The notes beneath the pieces are model-generated. The model ran no database searches. It was not told where the DNA came from and worked only from the letters and a program-made list of their open reading frames with translations. From contig CAKQDL010000065.1 of the NCBI GenBank assembly GCA_934229395.1, positions 1 to 6,198 on the forward strand: a stretch of DNA of 6,198 nucleotides. The letters run 5' to 3'. This document shows positions 1 to 6,125 of this stretch, piece after piece; within the stretch, counting starts at the first letter, position 1; the number at the start of each line of letters is the position of its first letter. This stretch comes from an uncultured Peptococcaceae bacterium (GTDB lineage: Bacteria; Bacillota; Peptococcia; Peptococcales; Peptococcaceae). A program made the translations under genes and the position numbers.

Positions 1-42
1 GCGACGTCTCGCGAGATTTGCGAGGCGTCGCTTCTTTTATTT
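1..42 (+). terminator. Strong hairpin terminator at the left edge
   Basis: Positions 1-12 pair with 20-31 over 12 bp (one T-G wobble) around a 7-base loop, and the plus strand then runs into a T-rich tail (TTCTTTTATTT, 32-42). Read rightward it would stop transcripts entering from the left, although its tail overlaps the last codons of the LysR gene. Read leftward the same hairpin lies just beyond the LysR stop codon and could end that transcript, but the leftward tail is outside the window. The stem might extend beyond base 1. Confidence 0.7.
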
Positions 43-981
43 GGTGGTATCATAAAGACAGGGCTCGTCAATGCCAGAATTTGGCTCAAGGGCAGCGGTC
101 ACAGCTTCTTTTAAAACGGTGAGAAAAGCGCGGTCGGCAGCGGTAGGTTTGTACTTGGTGCTTTCAATAACGCCAATGTGGGTTTTGGCGTCAAAGTTGG
201 AAATAGGCAAGGCGCGAATAAGACCGACTTTTATATAGACATCGTCACAGGTCATAAAGCGATGGTAGAAGGCCACATAGTTGTCGATAGTGATCATCTT
301 TTTGATGGATTCAAGCTCGTCGGTGCGCAGGACAATGTTTGGCGTCATACCTTTAAAGAAATCGGTGACGCCGCCGTTGTTTTTGATAAATTCCTGGCGG
401 TAGGCAATGTAAGGCTGTTGCATGGCTTCTTCAATGGTAATCGAATCGGCATCCCAATAAGGAGAGTGGGGGCCAACATAGACAACATACTCATCATCAA
501 AGAGGGGCGTGTAAATGATTTCAGAACTATGATTGTCATCAGAGGCAAAGATGATGCCTAGGGAACAAAGGCCAGAGAGAACTTGATGGTAGATTTCGTG
601 CGACTCTGCGCAATGGATGGAGATGTTGAGCGGGAGCGCTTGCTCCTTGGCTGCCTTTACAGCAAGCGGCAAAAAAAGGTCACACATACAAGGAATGGTA
701 GCAAGCTGCACAACGCCGTGCGTTGAATGAGAATAGGCAACACTTTCTATATCGTTAACGAGGGTAAACATATCTTGGATTTTGTCTAGAATGATTTTTC
801 CGGTTTCTGTCGGTGATACGCCACGGCTGTTTCTGTTGAGAAGTGTGACATTAAGCTCTCGTTCTAATTTGGTAATGGAGGAGCTAAAGGTTGGTTGCGA
901 GATAAAGTTTTTTTCAGCAGCTACAGAAATAGAGCCATACTTACAGGCTTCTTGAAAATAACGCAATTGATCAAGTTTCAT
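37..981 (-). CDS. LysR-type transcriptional regulator, probable activator of the divergent transporter
   Basis: This 314-residue protein has the usual LysR-family length and layout. Residues 1-60 form the winged helix-turn-helix: the start MKLDQLRYF, then SISVAAEKNFISQPTFS as helix-turn-helix, then KLERELNVTLLNR and the wing RGVSPTETG. A linker helix follows, and the region from about residue 90 to 295 is the effector-binding fold (segments such as VVQLATIPC and YVVYVGPHSPYW). The family acts as a cytoplasmic tetramer that binds DNA and responds to a small ligand. I chose the start at 981 because AAAGGA lies 6 bases upstream and the protein then begins at the conserved family N-terminus; an in-frame ATG at 1035 would add 18 unrelated residues across the promoter. 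The gene is divergent from the transporter, which usually marks the regulated target. The ligand is unknown. Family assignment is secure; target and ligand are inferred. Confidence 0.95.
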   Translation of the reverse strand: MKLDQLRYFQEACKYGSISVAAEKNFISQPTFSSSITKLERELNVTLLNRNSRGVSPTETGKIILDKIQDMFTLVNDIESVAYSHSTHGVVQLATIPCMCDLFLPLAVKAAKEQALPLNISIHCAESHEIYHQVLSGLCSLGIIFASDDNHSSEIIYTPLFDDEYVVYVGPHSPYWDADSITIEEAMQQPYIAYRQEFIKNNGGVTDFFKGMTPNIVLRTDELESIKKMITIDNYVAFYHRFMTCDDVYIKVGLIRALPISNFDAKTHIGVIESTKYKPTAADRAFLTVLKEAVTAALEPNSGIDEPCLYDTTK

Positions 982-987
982 AGCGAT

Positions 988-993
988 TCCTTT
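988..993 (-). promoter_or_regulatory. Ribosome binding site of the LysR gene
   Basis: On the minus strand this reads AAAGGA, 6 bases before the ATG at 981. It decides the start in favour of 981 over the in-frame ATG at 1035. Confidence 0.75.
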
Positions 994-1017
994 CTTTTCA
1001 TAGTAGACATTTATAAT

Positions 1018-1046
1018 AGTATAGCATAAATGCAAGAGATGCTAAA
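1018..1046 (-). promoter_or_regulatory. Probable promoter of the LysR gene
   Basis: Read on the minus strand, a TATACT -10 box (1018-1023) preceded by TGC makes an extended -10. A weak TTTAGC -35 box (1041-1046) lies exactly 17 bases upstream. The small palindrome GCAT-AA-ATGC (1024-1033) falls in the spacer. The left arm (1044-1049) of the larger inverted repeat overlaps the -35 box, so binding there could repress the regulator's own gene, as is common in the family. Called by eye from consensus only. Confidence 0.5.
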
Positions 1047-1070
1047 GATTTTCGTATATCCCATATCTTT
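1044..1070. promoter_or_regulatory. Candidate LysR-family recognition site (upstream dyad)
   Basis: AAAGAT (1044-1049) and ATCTTT (1065-1070) form a perfect 6-bp inverted repeat centred on 1057, and T1051-N11-A1063 lies on the same centre. LysR proteins usually recognise an interrupted dyad with a T-N11-A core near -65 of the regulated promoter. If the transporter transcript starts near 1115, this site is centred at about -58. It also overlaps the likely -35 box of the divergent regulator gene, as expected for an autoregulated pair. Binding is inferred. Confidence 0.45.
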
Positions 1071-1079
1071 TTTTGCTAA

Positions 1080-1108
1080 TTTCTATAAACTCCTCCTATA
1101 GATATAAT
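1080..1108 (+). promoter_or_regulatory. Probable promoter of the DASS-like transporter
   Basis: A perfect TATAAT -10 box (1103-1108) has only a poor -35 match, TTTCTA (1080-1085), at the ideal 17-base spacing. A good -10 with a weak -35 is typical of activator-dependent promoters. Transcription would start near 1115, giving a leader of about 44 bases that contains the AAAGGGAGA ribosome binding site (1142-1150). Confidence 0.55.
1082..1102. promoter_or_regulatory. Candidate LysR-family site between -35 and -10 (promoter-proximal dyad)
   Basis: TCTATA (1082-1087) and TATAGA (1097-1102) are perfect 6-bp inverted arms around a 9-base spacer, centred on 1092. T1086-N11-A1098 sits symmetrically in the dyad. 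The site fills the spacer of the transporter promoter and touches its -10 box. Its centre is 35 bp from the upstream dyad, so two dimers of one tetramer could occupy both. Its position suggests either the activation site or a repression site; the sequence alone does not decide. Confidence 0.45.
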
Positions 1109-1158
1109 AAGGATGAAATAATTTTTCTGTTAAATCTAACAAAAGGGAGAAAAAATTC

Positions 1159-2559
1159 ATGTCAACTGAGACAAAAACAATGACAAAATCCGAGTTGGTC
1201 AAGTGGCTTATCACCATTGGCGTGCCTTTGATTTTGTACCTCATTCCGGAAAACGGAGCGTACAACCACAATATGAAGTTCTTCTTGATGGTGACCCTCT
1301 GCGGGATTTTGATGATTGCCTTTGAACTCGTACACCTCATGGCTGTTTCCATGCTGTTCCCAATCGGCTACCTGGTAACAGGATTGGTACCTATGGAAGT
1401 GGCTTACTCTGCTTGGCTGCAAACAATGCCACTCGTTGTTGTTGGTGGTTATATGATTGCTAACGTGTTGGGTCGTATCGGGCTCCTTAAGCGTATGGCT
1501 TTCTGGTGCTTTATCAAGGTGCGCGGTAGCTATTACGGTCTTTTGTATTCCATTCTTTTTGTAGGTATCATTCTTAACACCGTAACTGGTGGCAACGCTT
1601 GGGTTATGATGGCTGCCTTCACCTTTGGTCTTTGCCAAGCCTTCGAACTCGGCAAATCCATTGACTCTGCAATTATCATGCTCGTTGGTGCGCTTTCTGC
1701 TGGTGCTTCCTGTGTGTTCATCTACACCCCATACTTCATGGGTCTTCTTTACAACGGTGCCAATTCCACCCTTCCTGAAGGTGCAGCACCTTACAGTGCT
1801 AGCTGGGTAGAATTCTTCATCCAAATGCTTCCTTATGCACTCTTCGTGCTTGCCTTCGTTTGGGTATTACCTAAAATCTTTAAGCCAACCAAAACCCTTC
1901 CTAGCTTAGAGTACTATAAGGCCGAATACGAAAAGCTCGGCAAGATGAGCCGCGACGAAAAAATCGGTGCTGGCATGATGGTTGTTCTTATTGTGTTCAT
2001 GATGACTGGCCAATGGCACGGTATCGCTCTTGACTGGGCATTTATCGTTATTCCTTGGTTCATGTATTTCCCCGGCATCAAGATTGCTAACGATGAAGAC
2101 GTTAAAAACGTTGACTTCTCCATGGTATTCTTCTGCATCGCCTGCCTCTCCATTGGTATTGCTTCTGGCTACCTCGGCATTGGCGAACAAGTAGCAAACC
2201 TCTTGGTACCAATCCTCAAACCACTTTCTAGCAATGTTGTTATGGTTGCTATCTACGCAGTAGCAGTAGTATTAAACTTCTTGCTTACCCCATTTGCAAT
2301 CTTGGCTGGTTTCTCCGAACCAATCGCACAAGTTGCTGCTGGTTTGGGCCTCAACCCAGTAGGCGCTCTTTATAGCCTCTATATTGGTTGCGACCAAGTG
2401 CTCATGCCTTATGAATACCTCACCTACCTCATTTTCTATGCCTTTGGTCTTATCAAGCTCAAAGACTTTATGAAGATTTTGGGTCTCAAGATGGCCTTGG
2501 CTACTGTACTCATTGCTGCGGTTATGGTGCCATGGTGGCATTTCGTGGGTGTTCTCTAA
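1159..2559 (+). CDS. DASS/SLC13-like anion permease
   Basis: This 466-residue, strongly hydrophobic inner-membrane protein has about 11-12 membrane segments and the two-halved layout of the divalent anion:Na+ symporter (DASS/SLC13) group, whose members carry dicarboxylates, citrate, sulfate or related anions. The second half gives the clearest match: a segment ending in GLGLNP (396-400), then YLTYLIFYAFGLIKLKDF (420-437), and a final helix ending in VPWWHF. The polar loop at 240-270 separates the halves. The first half has a hairpin-like NTVTGGNAW (140-148). The usual SNT motifs of DASS proteins are not present as such: TGGNAW and NFLLTPFA stand where they would be expected, so ion coupling may differ. 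The ATG at 1159 has AAAGGGAGA 8 bases upstream. The gene is divergent from the LysR regulator and precedes the phosphodiesterase-like gene, suggesting import of that enzyme's substrate. Other members of the ion-transporter superfamily are possible; the substrate is unknown. Confidence 0.8.
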   Translation: MSTETKTMTKSELVKWLITIGVPLILYLIPENGAYNHNMKFFLMVTLCGILMIAFELVHLMAVSMLFPIGYLVTGLVPMEVAYSAWLQTMPLVVVGGYMIANVLGRIGLLKRMAFWCFIKVRGSYYGLLYSILFVGIILNTVTGGNAWVMMAAFTFGLCQAFELGKSIDSAIIMLVGALSAGASCVFIYTPYFMGLLYNGANSTLPEGAAPYSASWVEFFIQMLPYALFVLAFVWVLPKIFKPTKTLPSLEYYKAEYEKLGKMSRDEKIGAGMMVVLIVFMMTGQWHGIALDWAFIVIPWFMYFPGIKIANDEDVKNVDFSMVFFCIACLSIGIASGYLGIGEQVANLLVPILKPLSSNVVMVAIYAVAVVLNFLLTPFAILAGFSEPIAQVAAGLGLNPVGALYSLYIGCDQVLMPYEYLTYLIFYAFGLIKLKDFMKILGLKMALATVLIAAVMVPWWHFVGVL

Positions 2560-2579
2560 GCCATCAAAAATAAGTATAC

Positions 2580-2610
2580 GCCTTATAGAAAACTGACTCT
2601 TTTCTAAGGC
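2580..2610 (+). other. Stem-loop in the leader of the phosphodiesterase gene
   Basis: GCCTTA (2580-2585) pairs with 2605-2610 and GAAAA (2588-2592) with 2600-2604, giving 11 bp with a 2-base bulge and a 7-base loop. No T-run follows, so it is not a standard intrinsic terminator. It lies 20 bases after the transporter stop codon and could be an RNA-stability or processing element that lets the two genes accumulate at different levels. Confidence 0.4.
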
Positions 2611-2625
2611 TGAAAAATCGCCTAC

Positions 2626-2631
2626 TATAAA
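2626..2631 (+). promoter_or_regulatory. Possible -10 box for the phosphodiesterase gene
   Basis: TATAAA stands 35 bases before the ATG at 2667, but the bases 17-18 upstream (around 2602-2608) barely resemble a -35 box. The gene may instead be transcribed only from the transporter promoter. The AAAGGAG at 2652-2658, 8 bases from the ATG, is a near-ideal ribosome binding site. Confidence 0.25.
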
Positions 2632-2666
2632 ACTATCAAATAATTCTTATTAAAGGAGCGTTTATT

Positions 2667-4715
2667 ATGTCAAGACAAGCAATGACAAAGAAACTCATGG
2701 TGCTCGGCATCGATGGTATGGATGCACGTATCACCAAGCATTTACTCGACGAAGGCAAAATGCCTAACCTCGCTAAATTCGTAAAAGCTGGTTCTGCTCG
2801 CGAAGACCTTAAGCTTTTGGGTGCTATCCCAACCATCACTCCTCCATGTTGGACCACCTTGGCTACCGGTGCTTATCCTGGTACCCACGGTATCACCTGC
2901 TACTGGCGTCAATCTCCAGATAGCCTTGATGCTGTTGTTTACAACATGGATTCCCGTAACTGCGAAGCAGAACAAATGTGGAACGTTACCACCGAAGCAG
3001 GTCTCAAGACCATGGTATGGCACTGGCCTGGTTCTTCTTGGCCACCATCCTCCCAAAGCCCACTTCTTGAAGTTGTTGACGGTACCCAACCAGGTTCTGT
3101 AAACATGGGCGTGGCTCAAATGGACTGGGAAAAAATCATCGTTGCTACTCCAGACATTGAAGAACTCAAGTATGCACCACGCGTAGAAAAAGCTGCTGGC
3201 GTAGGCTGCATCATGACCGATATTGACGACATGGTTGTTGGCGACAACGACGACGAAATGATGGAACTCTGGTGGGGCGACGAAGCTCGTAAGGGCGGTG
3301 AAATCCGCACCCCAATCATGACCTTCGAAGACACCGAAATGATGATTGGCGCAAAGGTTGCTTACGACATCGTAAACTCCCCACTTAAGGACGCTACTGG
3401 TTGGGCAAACGCTCCAGAAGGCGCTAAAGAATTTACCATTCTTACCTCTGGCGGTTACACCCGTCGTCCAGCCCTTATTCTCAAGAATGAAGAAGGCAAG
3501 TACGACCGCGTAGCTGTTTACAAGAACAAAAAAGCAGAAGAACCACTCGTTGTTGTAAAGAATGGCGAAATGATTACCGGTATCATCGACGACGTTACCA
3601 AGAAAGAAGAAACCAAGCCAAGCTGCCGTAGCTACAAGGTGCTTGAACTTGCTGAAGACGGTTCCATGGTACGTATGTGGATTTCCAACGCTTTGGATAC
3701 CACCAACGACATGCTCTGGCACCCAACTACTATTTACCCAGAAATTACCAAGGCTTGTGGCCCAGTACCACCAGTAAGCCTTATCGGTGGGGAAGAAGCA
3801 GACCTCGTTCGCGACGTCTTCATTCCATCTTGGGATCTTTACTGCCAATGGCAAGCAGATTGCTTGAACTACCTTGCTGACAAGGGCGACTACGATGTAA
3901 TCTTCTCCCACCTTCACAACGTAGACTGCGCTGGTCACCAACTCTGGCACATGGGTAAAACCCTTGAACCATGGGCACACACCGATGAAAAAGAATACCA
4001 AGAATTCATCGTTGACACCTATCGTCAAACCGACGATTACCTCGGCCGTTTCCTCCATTACCTTGATGAAGAATGGACCATTCTCATTGTCAGCGACCAC
4101 GGCCTCATCGTTGGTGAAGAAGTTCCTCCAATGATTGGCGAATACGGTGGTCTCAATGTTCCAATTATGGAAGAATTGGGTTATACTGTAATGGTGAAAG
4201 ACGAAAACGGCAACTCCACTGGCGATGTGGATTGGGAAAAGACCCGTGCTGTCCAAATTCGTTCCAACTACATCTACATTAACCTCAAGGGCCGCGACGC
4301 TCATGGTATTGTAGACCCAGCTGACAAGTACGCTTTAGAAGAACAAATCATCAACGATTTGTACAACTATCGTGACCCTGCAACTGGCCGTCGTGTCGTA
4401 GGTATCTGCTTGCGCAACAAGGATGGCGTTCTCATTGGTGTTAATGGCCCACAATGCGGCGATATCTTCTTCTCCGTTGAAGAAGGCTTCAACCGTCTCC
4501 ATGGCGACAGCCTTTCCACCTCTGAAGGTTACTTCAACACTTCCGTATCTCCACTCTTCGTGGCAGCTGGTCCTGGTGTGAAAGAAAACTTCACCACCCC
4601 ACGTACCATCCGCCAAGTTGACGTAACCCCAACCATCGCATCCCTCTTGGGTGTTCGTTTCCCTGCACAATGCGAAGGCGCACCAGTATACCAAATCTTC
4701 TCTGAAGAACTTTAA
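2667..4715 (+). CDS. Alkaline phosphatase superfamily protein (type I phosphodiesterase/nucleotide pyrophosphatase-like), cytoplasmic
   Basis: This 682-residue two-metal hydrolase keeps the family motifs in order: D16 in LGIDGMD (first metal ligand); T58 in TPPCWTTLATG, which aligns with the nucleophilic Thr of nucleotide pyrophosphatases; PGTHGI (71-76); D420 and H424 in HLHNVDCAGH; D477-H478 in VSDHG; and H612 before AAGPGVK as the likely last ligand. The family breaks phosphodiesters, phosphomonoesters or phosphonates. There is no signal peptide, so it should act in the cytoplasm. The 360 residues between T58 and D420 far exceed the roughly 120 in simple nucleotide pyrophosphatases; this insert has an acidic patch (184-206) and a probably beta-rich part (254-345), perhaps a cap domain that chooses the substrate. 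Codons are strongly biased (mostly CCA for Pro, AAC for Asn, ACC for Thr), implying high expression. It follows the transporter and ends at a strong terminator. Alternatives are a phosphonoacetate-hydrolase-like enzyme or another phosphatase. Superfamily sure, substrate unknown. Confidence 0.9.
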   Translation: MSRQAMTKKLMVLGIDGMDARITKHLLDEGKMPNLAKFVKAGSAREDLKLLGAIPTITPPCWTTLATGAYPGTHGITCYWRQSPDSLDAVVYNMDSRNCEAEQMWNVTTEAGLKTMVWHWPGSSWPPSSQSPLLEVVDGTQPGSVNMGVAQMDWEKIIVATPDIEELKYAPRVEKAAGVGCIMTDIDDMVVGDNDDEMMELWWGDEARKGGEIRTPIMTFEDTEMMIGAKVAYDIVNSPLKDATGWANAPEGAKEFTILTSGGYTRRPALILKNEEGKYDRVAVYKNKKAEEPLVVVKNGEMITGIIDDVTKKEETKPSCRSYKVLELAEDGSMVRMWISNALDTTNDMLWHPTTIYPEITKACGPVPPVSLIGGEEADLVRDVFIPSWDLYCQWQADCLNYLADKGDYDVIFSHLHNVDCAGHQLWHMGKTLEPWAHTDEKEYQEFIVDTYRQTDDYLGRFLHYLDEEWTILIVSDHGLIVGEEVPPMIGEYGGLNVPIMEELGYTVMVKDENGNSTGDVDWEKTRAVQIRSNYIYINLKGRDAHGIVDPADKYALEEQIINDLYNYRDPATGRRVVGICLRNKDGVLIGVNGPQCGDIFFSVEEGFNRLHGDSLSTSEGYFNTSVSPLFVAAGPGVKENFTTPRTIRQVDVTPTIASLLGVRFPAQCEGAPVYQIFSEEL

Positions 4716-4733
4716 TAGATAGCAAAATTATTT

Positions 4734-4767
4734 GGAGCTGTTGACCTTGTCAGCAGCTCCTTTTTTT
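4734..4767 (+). terminator. Strong intrinsic terminator after the phosphodiesterase gene
   Basis: Positions 4734-4745 pair with 4749-4760 over 12 bp (one T-G wobble) with a 3-base CTT loop, followed directly by seven Ts. It starts 18 bases after the phosphodiesterase stop codon and ends 15 bases before the next ATG, so it should end most transcripts coming from the transporter-phosphodiesterase unit. It leaves no room for a normal promoter downstream, so the next gene probably depends on readthrough or on a promoter upstream of or inside the hairpin. Confidence 0.9.
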
Positions 4768-4769
4768 AG

Positions 4770-4777
4770 AAAGGAGC
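4770..4777 (+). promoter_or_regulatory. Ribosome binding site of the DMT transporter, complementary to the terminator arm
   Basis: AAAGGAGC lies 5 bases before the ATG at 4783 and fixes that start; an in-frame TTG at 4732 lies before the terminator and would encode the hairpin. The 8 bases are an exact complement of GCTCCTTT (4756-4763), the terminator's 3' arm and first Ts, so the site could be masked when the 5' arm is unpaired or missing. Confidence 0.7.
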
Positions 4778-4782
4778 CTATA

Positions 4783-5859
4783 ATGGATCATCGTTTGCAG
4801 CGTGCTACCAAGATGAAGCGCGCCCTAGACGCGGCATTTTTTAAAAAAGGTCTCGCCATTGCCATTATGAGCGGCATTTGCTATGGCTTGTTTACAGCAT
4901 TTTTAAACTATGGGATGGCTCGTGGTGTGTGGACAGGGTGGCAAAGTGGCGAAAATGGTATGAGCCCCTTTGTGGTAACCTACATTATAGGCGCCTTGGG
5001 CAGCAGCATGATGTACACGGCGAGCGCTCTTTGGAGCTTGGGCCTAAGTGGCATCAAGGGGGCGCTGGGCGATTTCTTTCGCTCGCTCAACACCAAGCCA
5101 GGACGCATGATTATGCTCGCTGCTCTTATGGGTGGCCCTGTTGCAGGGACCGCCTACGTTATCGCTTTGCAAAAGGCGGGCAGCATTGTTATTCCAATTT
5201 CTGCTCTTTCAACAGCCATTGGGGCCATTTTGGGCCGCGTTCTCTACAAACAGGTCTTAAACGCAAGAATGATGGTTGGTATTGTCGTTTGTTTTATAGC
5301 GAGCATGATGATTGCCGGCACAAGCCTTACAGGCGAGGTGCAAGATGGCATGATGGTTGGTGTTCTTATGGCCTTTGTAGCAGCCTTTGGCTGGGGCATG
5401 GAAGGCGTGATTGCTGGCTACAGCACAGCCATGCTTGATTCACAGGTCGGTATCACCATTCGCCAATGCGTATCGGCTGTGGCCAATGTGTGCATCCTAT
5501 TGCCCGCGCTGTCCGTAATGTCTGGCGAAGGCGTGACCTATGCGTGGCAATTAATGGGCAGTGCCATAACAGATACAAGCTCTGTGCTCTGCTTTGTGCT
5601 TAGTGGCTTTTTTGCCATGTATTCCTATAGCCTGTGGTACAAGGGCAACAGCATGTGCGGTGCAGCACTAGGTATGGCGGCAAGTGGTGCCTATTCCTTT
5701 TGGGGACCTTTCTTCTGCTGGCTCATTATTGGTGTTGTAGGCGGCCAAGACGGCTGGGCCATTGCACCGATTGGTTGGGTCAGTGCCATTGTTATGGTTG
5801 TCGGAATTGTGATTATTGCCATGGATCCACGCGATCTTCTAAAAAAGCGAGGTGCCTAA
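4783..5859 (+). CDS. DMT-superfamily (EamA-like) membrane transporter
   Basis: This 358-residue inner-membrane protein has about 10 predicted helices: roughly 24-46, 61-89, 108-129, 132-151, 163-181, 189-213, 226-244, 264-285, 292-320 and 327-347. The pattern fits the drug/metabolite transporter superfamily with its two five-helix halves. Segments such as IPISALSTAIGAILGRVLYKQ (first half, 137-157) and ALGMAASGAYSFWGPF (second half) fit the conserved end regions of EamA repeats. Such proteins usually export metabolites or amino acids, or take up nucleotide sugars. It is longer than the common 290-300 residues, mainly through a basic N-terminal tail and a polar loop around 50-60. Codon use is plainer than in the two genes before it, suggesting lower expression. 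A terminator immediately upstream separates it from the phosphodiesterase gene, and its stop codon overlaps the start of the next gene (TAATG). Substrate and direction are not visible. Confidence 0.8.
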   Translation: MDHRLQRATKMKRALDAAFFKKGLAIAIMSGICYGLFTAFLNYGMARGVWTGWQSGENGMSPFVVTYIIGALGSSMMYTASALWSLGLSGIKGALGDFFRSLNTKPGRMIMLAALMGGPVAGTAYVIALQKAGSIVIPISALSTAIGAILGRVLYKQVLNARMMVGIVVCFIASMMIAGTSLTGEVQDGMMVGVLMAFVAAFGWGMEGVIAGYSTAMLDSQVGITIRQCVSAVANVCILLPALSVMSGEGVTYAWQLMGSAITDTSSVLCFVLSGFFAMYSYSLWYKGNSMCGAALGMAASGAYSFWGPFFCWLIIGVVGGQDGWAIAPIGWVSAIVMVVGIVIIAMDPRDLLKKRGA

Positions 5860-6122
5860 TGCTACCCTTAAACCTAGCCATCCTTGAATACTACACCACC
5901 GTTGAAAGAGCCTGTGCCGATGATGTGATTGCAGCGCTCAAAGGAACCTACGGCCATTTTAAAGGCCTACGAAAGAAAAACGTGCTGGAAGCACTGATGA
6001 CAGCCGAAAAAAATGACCTTTTGGTGGTGGCCGATCTCCTTCTGGATGAAAAAGACGAACTCGTCATTTATTACAAAACCACACCAGAAAGCCGCGACAC
6101 CATTCTAAGCTATTTAAAATAA
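5859..6122 (+). CDS. Small unrecognised protein translationally coupled to the DMT transporter
   Basis: This 87-residue protein starts at the ATG that shares one base with the DMT stop codon (TAATG), with GAGGTG 4 bases upstream inside the DMT gene. This is a classic coupling arrangement and the reason for choosing this start; the same frame is open further upstream only as a shadow of the DMT gene. I do not recognise the family. It is soluble, with no signal peptide or membrane helix. The pattern is helix (LAILEYYTTVERA), helix (ADDVIAALKGTYG), a basic stretch GLRKKNVLEALMTAEK, then short strand-like hydrophobic parts ending in ELVIYYKTT and a last helix. That order would suit a winged-helix-like fold, perhaps a small regulator or transporter-associated protein, but this is a guess from pattern only. 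Confidence 0.75.
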   Translation: MLPLNLAILEYYTTVERACADDVIAALKGTYGHFKGLRKKNVLEALMTAEKNDLLVVADLLLDEKDELVIYYKTTPESRDTILSYLK

Positions 6123-6125
6123 AAG

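Noticed and set aside
982..1035. Longer LysR protein starting at the ATG at 1035
   Set aside because: The added 18 residues are not part of the family N-terminus, and this start would fall inside the likely promoter. The ATG at 981 has a good ribosome binding site.
1162..1824. A 220-codon minus-strand open frame inside the transporter gene
   Set aside because: It is a shadow of the plus-strand coding sequence: composition unlike a protein, no start context, and full overlap with a convincing membrane protein.
2838..2860. Possible sulfatase active-site Cys next to the nucleophile Thr (TPPCW)
   Set aside because: The formylglycine signature needs C-x-P-x-R, which is absent. The surrounding residues fit the Thr-nucleophile phosphodiesterase motif.
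2742..4304. A 520-codon open frame on the minus strand inside the hydrolase gene
   Set aside because: It results from the strong codon bias of the plus-strand gene, which avoids the triplets that would be antisense stops. The translation is Phe/Val/His-rich with no family motif and no ribosome binding site.
4741..4770. Promoter-like TTGACC with TTTAGA at 18 bases inside the terminator
   Set aside because: The -10 match is poor and transcription would start within the ribosome binding site of the DMT gene, leaving no usable leader.
5634..5858. Upstream in-frame extension of the 87-residue protein
   Set aside because: The extra 75 residues are Cys/Trp/Arg-rich and lie entirely within the DMT gene in another frame. 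The start at 5859 has a ribosome binding site and the TAATG overlap.
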